From Flavihumibacter sp. UBA7668 (GTDB taxonomy: Bacteria; Bacteroidota; Bacteroidia; Chitinophagales; Chitinophagaceae), in contig NZ_DLHM01000002.1 in assembly GCF_002483205.1 (NCBI RefSeq), positions 124,001 through 188,000 on the forward strand: DNA of 64,000 nt, read 5' to 3'. Both the position numbers and the translations under genes were made by a program. The notes below the pieces were generated by a model. The model saw nothing but the letters and a program-made list of their open reading frames with translations. It did no database searches and was not told where the DNA came from. Below, in pieces: positions 60,270-64,000 of this stretch; within the stretch, counting starts at the first letter, position 1; each line of letters begins with the position of its first letter.

Positions 60270-61181
60270 TTATTCGCCATTCTCTTCCTTCATCAGTTTT
60301 TCTCTCATCTCCTGCAAATCGGCCCGTTGTTTTTCATCCAGTTCCGGATAAGTTGGATCCAGTGTATTAAACTCCTTTGCAATGATAGCTGCCATACATA
60401 AACGGGTAAACCATTTGTCGTCGGCAGGCAGCACAAACCAGGGGGCATGGTCTTTTGAAGTGGCGGAAAGCATTTCTTCATAGGCTTCCATATACTTGCT
60501 CCAGTAGCCTCTTTCATTTACATCCGCACTGGAAAATTTCCAGTTTTTGGTGGGATTGTCAATGCGCTCCAGAAACCGTTTTTTCTGTTCTTTTTTAGAA
60601 ACATGCAGAAAAAATTTTAAGACAAGTGTTCCGTTTTGGGCAATGTTTTTTTCGAAGCGATTGATTTGTTTGAACCGCTTTTCCCAAAAGGCCGGAGTAA
60701 TGTCTTCTACCCGTTCTATTCCTGGTATGTTTTCTCCAAGAATAAATTCCGGATGTACTCTGGTTACGAGTACGTTCTCATAATGTGAGCGGTTGAAAAT
60801 TCCGATTTCTCCCCGTCCCGGCAGGGCTTTATAATGTCTCCAGATATAATCATGATCCAGTTCATCCCTGCTCGGCGTTTTAAAGCTATGGACCTTAACC
60901 CCCTGCGGATTCAATCCGCTCATCACATGTTTGATGGCACCGTCTTTTCCGGCAGCATCCATGGCTTGTAGAACAATCAGGATACTGTGCCGGTTATGGG
61001 CATACAGTTTATCCTGCATAATCGATAGGTTTTGAATGCCCTCCTGCAGGAGGGATTCACCTTCCTCCTTCGTCATTGATTTGTGATCATAATCGGTCAG
61101 AAAATCTTTTTTTAACGAAAGTTTTTGTTGTGGCTGTACTTTCAACGTATCGAGATAGGCTTGGAATTCAGGATTATTCAT
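60270..61181 (-). CDS. Polyphosphate kinase 2 family protein
   Basis: A 303-residue PPK2 that moves phosphate between polyphosphate and nucleotides. Walker A is MDAAGKDGAIKHV, the lid region reads GVKVHSFKTPSRDELDHDYIWRHYKALPGRGEIGIFNRSHYENVLVTRVHP, Walker B lies in LVLKFFLHVSKKEQ, and RIDNPTKNWKFSSADVNERGYW and APWFVLPADDKWFTRL follow. The single-domain length fits class I or III (ADP- or AMP-phosphorylating); the class is undecided. It is upstream of the aminotransferase on the same strand. Confidence 0.92.
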   Translation of the reverse strand: MNNPEFQAYLDTLKVQPQQKLSLKKDFLTDYDHKSMTKEEGESLLQEGIQNLSIMQDKLYAHNRHSILIVLQAMDAAGKDGAIKHVMSGLNPQGVKVHSFKTPSRDELDHDYIWRHYKALPGRGEIGIFNRSHYENVLVTRVHPEFILGENIPGIERVEDITPAFWEKRFKQINRFEKNIAQNGTLVLKFFLHVSKKEQKKRFLERIDNPTKNWKFSSADVNERGYWSKYMEAYEEMLSATSKDHAPWFVLPADDKWFTRLCMAAIIAKEFNTLDPTYPELDEKQRADLQEMREKLMKEENGE

Positions 61182-61203
61182 TGAACTAATTTAGTCAGGT
61201 AAT

Positions 61204-61240
61204 ATAGGAAATAAAAATCCCCGTCTGTTGGACGGGGATT
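61204..61240 (-). terminator. Rho-independent terminator of the DUF1573 genes
   Basis: AATCCCCGTC/GACGGGGATT, a perfect 10-bp stem with a five-base loop (61216-61240), and on the minus strand a tail GGATTTTTATTT. It follows the first DUF1573 stop by about 20 bases. Confidence 0.88.
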
Positions 61241-61261
61241 GAAAAATCTATACTCAATTCT

Positions 61262-61693
61262 TTATTTACTGCTTTTTTTGTCTTTGCTGGTTTCGTATTT
61301 GGCATAGTCTTCAGCAGATAAAACCTCTCCTGTAATTCTGAGTTCCATTGGTTGGTCAACACCGGCAACTTTTACAAAAACAGTTTTGTCAAACGGCCCT
61401 GGAGCAGCGGCATTAAATCCGGCTTTAATCTTGTTAGCCTTGCCCTGCGCAATTGGTTGCTGTGGCCAGGTAGGCGTAGTACATCCGCAGCTGGCAGTTG
61501 CACTTTCAATTACCACGGGCTTGCCACTTACATTGGTGAACTCAAAATCATAGGTAACCGGAGATCCCTGTTTAATTTTTCCGAAACTGTGTTTCACTAC
61601 TGAAAACTTAACCAGTTCTTCTGCTTTTTTTGCCTGGGCAAACAGAACGGTTCCGATTACAACGGCGAAAAGGGTAAGCGCGAATTTTTTCAT
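61262..61693 (-). CDS. Secreted DUF1573 protein
   Basis: A 143-residue secreted protein (signal KKFALTLFAVVIGTVLFAQA) with a single immunoglobulin-like DUF1573 domain: KHSFGKIKQGSPVTYDFEFTNVSGKPVVIESATASCGCTTPTWPQQPIAQGKANKIKAGFNAAAPGPFDKTVFVKV. The SCGCTTP Cys pair is the family hallmark; the role is unknown. The ATG at 61693 is used. It is the second member of a tandem pair with 21 bases to the first, which shares the same domain; the two probably arose by duplication. Confidence 0.85.
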   Translation of the reverse strand: MKKFALTLFAVVIGTVLFAQAKKAEELVKFSVVKHSFGKIKQGSPVTYDFEFTNVSGKPVVIESATASCGCTTPTWPQQPIAQGKANKIKAGFNAAAPGPFDKTVFVKVAGVDQPMELRITGEVLSAEDYAKYETSKDKKSSK

Positions 61694-61714
61694 AATTATC
61701 GATTTATACACTGT

Positions 61715-62155
61715 TTAATTAGATTGCTTTAATAATTGAACGGAGCTATTTAATGGAACGGATGGAATTGCCGGTTCTACTTTTCCCTTTACATAGATGG
61801 TTTTTGTTTTGCCACCGTTGTATACGATAGTGATTGATTTTTCAAACGGTCCCTCTACAGCGGCATTATATCCCACAGTAATAGAACCTGATTGACCGGG
61901 TGCAATTGGTTCGGGCGACCAAACCGGTGTGGTACATCCACAGGAAGCGGCCACATTTTCCAGTTTCAGTACTTCTGCACCCGTATTTTGAATGCTGAAA
62001 ACGTAGTTGACCGGGCGCCCTTTCCGGATATTTCCGAAATCATGGCGTTCCTTGATCTGCAGAGGTTCTTTCGGGGCATTCGCCAATACCTGTGCCCTGC
62101 CTGCTATTGTAGCAGCCAAAAACACCATTCCCAATAGAATTTTCTTACAATTCAT
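61715..62155 (-). CDS. Secreted DUF1573 protein, tandem copy
   Basis: A 146-residue secreted protein (MNCKKILLGMVFLAATIAGRAQ) with one DUF1573 domain: ERHDFGNIRKGRPVNYVFSIQNTGAEVLKLENVAASCGCTTPVWSPEPIAPGQSGSITVGYNAAVEGPFEKSITIVY. It keeps the SCGCTTP pair and adds a C-terminal tail of about 20 residues. The ATG at 62155 is chosen. The open frame back to 62302 merely translates the 14-base repeat array and is rejected. It and its neighbour differ in sequence, so duplication was not recent. Confidence 0.85.
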   Translation of the reverse strand: MNCKKILLGMVFLAATIAGRAQVLANAPKEPLQIKERHDFGNIRKGRPVNYVFSIQNTGAEVLKLENVAASCGCTTPVWSPEPIAPGQSGSITVGYNAAVEGPFEKSITIVYNGGKTKTIYVKGKVEPAIPSVPLNSSVQLLKQSN

Positions 62156-62195
62156 AGTCATTAAACGTAAAACAAATATAGCTATTGTGGTGGAT

Positions 62196-62272
62196 TTTTC
62201 ACCCGACCGGTGCCACCCGACCGGTGCCACCCGACCGGTGCCACCCGACCGGTGCCACCGGTCGGGTGAAAA
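62196..62272. repeat. Tandem 14-mer array with inverted flanks
   Basis: ACCCGACCGGTGCC is repeated four times (62201-62256). The array is bounded by TTTTCACCCGACCGGT (62196-62211) and its exact reverse complement (62257-62272). It lies in the divergent region between a DUF1573 gene and the fused E1 gene. Confidence 0.95.
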
Positions 62273-62292
62273 GGGAAGTGGAAAACTAACGG

Positions 62293-62323
62293 TTGTTCGC
62301 ATTGTTGATTTCCTTTAGATTTG
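62293..62323 (+). promoter_or_regulatory. Promoter of the second fused E1 gene
   Basis: TTG (62293-62295), 20 bases, then TAGATTTG (62316-62323), ending four bases before the ATG at 62328. Confidence 0.7.
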
Positions 62324-62327
62324 CCGG

Positions 62328-64000
62328 ATGGAAAATCTGCTTGAAAACGATCTGTTAGCGGCGGAGAAACTCAGTTTCGACCGTTTTCGTGAAGAAGTAC
62401 TCAGTGATTACCGTTTGGCCTGCGAAAGCCGCGAAGCCAGTTTAATTGGCCGTAAAGAGGTTTTGACAGGAAAGGCCAAGTTTGGCATTTTTGGAGACGG
62501 AAAAGAGGTTGCGCAAATTGCAGCAGCTAAATTTTTCCGTCCGGGTGATTACCGGGCAGGTTATTACAGAGATCAAACCTTTGTTTTTGCAAGCAGGCAG
62601 GCCAGTATTGAACAATTTTTCGCCCAATTATACGCTAATCCGGATGTGAATCAGGATCCCTTTAGTGCCGGACGCCAGATGAATTCTCATTTTGCCACAC
62701 CCAATACTGATACGGAGGGTAACTGGCTGCCATTAATCAAACAGAAAAATATCACCAGTGATATGGCCCCAACGGCTTCGCAGATGCCCCGTGCGGTTGG
62801 CCTGGCATTCGCCTCCAAATTATTCAGGAAAGTGGATGCGTTAAAAGCATTTCCGGAATTATCACAAAATGGAAATGAGGTATGCTTTTGTACCATCGGT
62901 GATGCCTCCACTTCTGAAGGTCATTTCTGGGAAGCTGTGAATGCCGCCGGAGTTATGCAGATTCCTCTCGCCATTTTTGTTTGGGATGATGGTTACGGAA
63001 TTTCTGTGCCCAAACAATTGCAAACAACCAAAGGATCTATATCGGAAGTGCTGAAAGGTTTTCAGCAACGGGAAGGAACCAATGGAATTGATATTTATAA
63101 ATTGAAGGGATGGGATTATGCCAGTATGGTTGAACTCATGGAACCCGCCATCCAAAAAATTCGGGATACACATATACCGGCTATTTTTCATATTGAAGAA
63201 ATTACTCAGCCACAGGGACATTCTACTTCCGGTAGCCATGAACGGTATAAGAGCCCGGAGCGGCTTGAATGGGAGAGAACGTATGATTGCATAAAAAAAT
63301 TCAAGGAGTGGATTCTTGAAAATGCATTAAGCAGCGACGAAGAATTGTCCGATATCGAACTCAGTGCAAAAGAATTTGTCCGCGATTGTAAAAATACTGC
63401 CTGGAAAGTTTATCAGCAGCCGATTAAAGATCAGGTAAGCAGAGTAATTGAATTGGCCACCAGTGCAGCCCAACAGATGCCAGAAAAAGCAGCCGGAATT
63501 CAAACACAGATTGGGAAACTTCGTGCTGAGAAAGAGCCAACCAGACGAGATGTTATGAATGGATTATATAAAATCATTCAGCAGGTTGGTACGCATGACA
63601 GTGGATACTGGCTTCGCGATTATTACCAGGAATTGAAGAAGGAAAACAAAGCACTCTATAACACGCATCTCTACAATGAAGGACCGAAATCGGCACTTGC
63701 TGTTAAGGCATCGGAGTTGAAGTATGCACCGGATGCACCCAACGCAAACGGCTATGAGATCCTAAATAAATATTTTGATCAGCTCTTTGCGTCCAATCCA
63801 AAAGTAATTGCATTTGGAGAGGATGTTGGGTATATCGGCGATGTAAACCAGGGATTTGCCGGATTGCAGGCTAAATACGGCACCGACCGGATTTCGGATA
63901 CGGGTATCCGTGAATTGACCATTATGGGTCAGGGAATTGGTGCTGCATTCAGAGGGTTGCGTCCCATTGCAGAAATACAATACCTCGATTATCTGCTCTA
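62328..64000 (+). CDS. Fused ThDP-dependent E1 dehydrogenase (5' part, runs off the window)
   Basis: A second fused 2-oxoacid dehydrogenase E1; about 557 codons are visible without a stop. The alpha part includes IGRKEVLTGKAKFGIFGDGKEVAQ, FRPGDYRAGYYRDQTFVFA, MNSHFATPNTDTEG and the ThDP/Mg site GDASTSEGHFWEAVNAAGVMQIPLAIFVWDDGYGIS. A beta part starts near residue 475 (NKYFDQLFASNPKVIAFGEDVGYIGDVNQGFAGLQAKYG, MGQGIGAAFRGLRPIAEIQYLDYLL). Compared with the fusion at 30893 it has a long linker and a different N-terminus, so the substrate may differ (pyruvate or another 2-oxo acid). The promoter leaves a four-base leader at most. Confidence 0.88.
   Translation, partial: MENLLENDLLAAEKLSFDRFREEVLSDYRLACESREASLIGRKEVLTGKAKFGIFGDGKEVAQIAAAKFFRPGDYRAGYYRDQTFVFASRQASIEQFFAQLYANPDVNQDPFSAGRQMNSHFATPNTDTEGNWLPLIKQKNITSDMAPTASQMPRAVGLAFASKLFRKVDALKAFPELSQNGNEVCFCTIGDASTSEGHFWEAVNAAGVMQIPLAIFVWDDGYGISVPKQLQTTKGSISEVLKGFQQREGTNGIDIYKLKGWDYASMVELMEPAIQKIRDTHIPAIFHIEEITQPQGHSTSGSHERYKSPERLEWERTYDCIKKFKEWILENALSSDEELSDIELSAKEFVRDCKNTAWKVYQQPIKDQVSRVIELATSAAQQMPEKAAGIQTQIGKLRAEKEPTRRDVMNGLYKIIQQVGTHDSGYWLRDYYQELKKENKALYNTHLYNEGPKSALAVKASELKYAPDAPNANGYEILNKYFDQLFASNPKVIAFGEDVGYIGDVNQGFAGLQAKYGTDRISDTGIRELTIMGQGIGAAFRGLRPIAEIQYLDYLL

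Noticed and set aside
62155..62302. N-terminal extension of the second DUF1573 protein (SPDRWHRSGGTGR-type sequence)
   Set aside because: It only translates the 14-base repeat array and its flanks, while a normal signal peptide starts at the ATG at 62155.

Overview
The window reads as a chromosome segment of a Bacteroidota bacterium, most likely a Chitinophagaceae-type member of the Sphingobacteriia/Chitinophagia. The evidence is a set of lineage markers: the type IX secretion/gliding protein SprA, a T9SS type B (CHU_C) cargo protein, a PorE-like OmpA protein, a SusC/SusD pair with a DUF1735 lipoprotein, a Sec-type (clade II) nitrous oxide reductase cluster, and promoters of the Bacteroidota TTTG-N19-21-TAnnTTTG form. 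Shine-Dalgarno sequences are scarce. Genes are densely packed on both strands, with many 4-bp ATGA overlaps. Both window ends cut genes: sprA on the left and a fused 2-oxoacid dehydrogenase E1 on the right.

Layout. 1-17.4 kb: end of sprA, then a long minus-strand block holding a small secreted protein, an SDR oxidoreductase, a PKD/CHU_C surface protein, an alpha/beta hydrolase, lnt, guaB, dprA, the PorE-like OmpA protein, queE and folD. 17.6-26.4 kb: a susC-susD-DUF1735 operon closed by a clear terminator, then an outer-membrane pair (a barrel-like protein and a helix-hairpin-helix protein). 26.4-33 kb: housekeeping genes (DUF3467, radC, prs, rplY, pth, FAH hydrolase) and a fused E1 alpha/beta dehydrogenase. 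33.1-42.6 kb: a degenerate IS1595-like transposase protein, then the denitrification island. The island runs cytochrome c - nosZ - membrane-domain/NosL fusion - nosD - nosF - nosY - truncated haemoglobin on the minus strand, and diverges from a Crp/Fnr regulator and a His-rich polytopic membrane protein. 42.5-47.5 kb: a dnaE-like polymerase and dinB (translesion pair), then a secreted beta-carbonic anhydrase. 47.5-52.2 kb: ACR3 arsenite pump and ArsR, a winged-helix protein framed by short repeats, a cupin, a rhodanese, a DinB-fold protein and a methyltransferase. 52.2-56.4 kb: a putative metal-related set (BNR-repeat protein, Cys-rich TonB receptor, small CxGKC protein). 56.4-64 kb: lipoproteins, tRNA-Met with a nearby half copy, a DinB-fold protein, aminotransferase, PPK2, two DUF1573 proteins and the start of a second fused E1.

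The nos island is the clearest functional unit. A lipoprotein cytochrome c can feed electrons to NosZ, NosD/F/Y and NosL serve its copper-site maturation, the truncated haemoglobin may handle NO or O2, and the divergent Crp/Fnr gene has two CRP-type palindromes in the shared control region.

The most notable unexplained signals are in short non-coding sequence. TAnnTTTG boxes end 3-4 bases before the ATG of six genes, which implies leaderless mRNAs. Heptanucleotide tandem repeats lie directly 5' of three start codons. A related palindrome family occurs at the dnaE stop codon and upstream of the DUF1573 genes. dnaE and dinB share one reading frame across a single TGA. Phased repeats and inverted TGAGCCCATT copies bracket the winged-helix gene at 49.1 kb. 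All calls come from reading the sequence; no database search was run.
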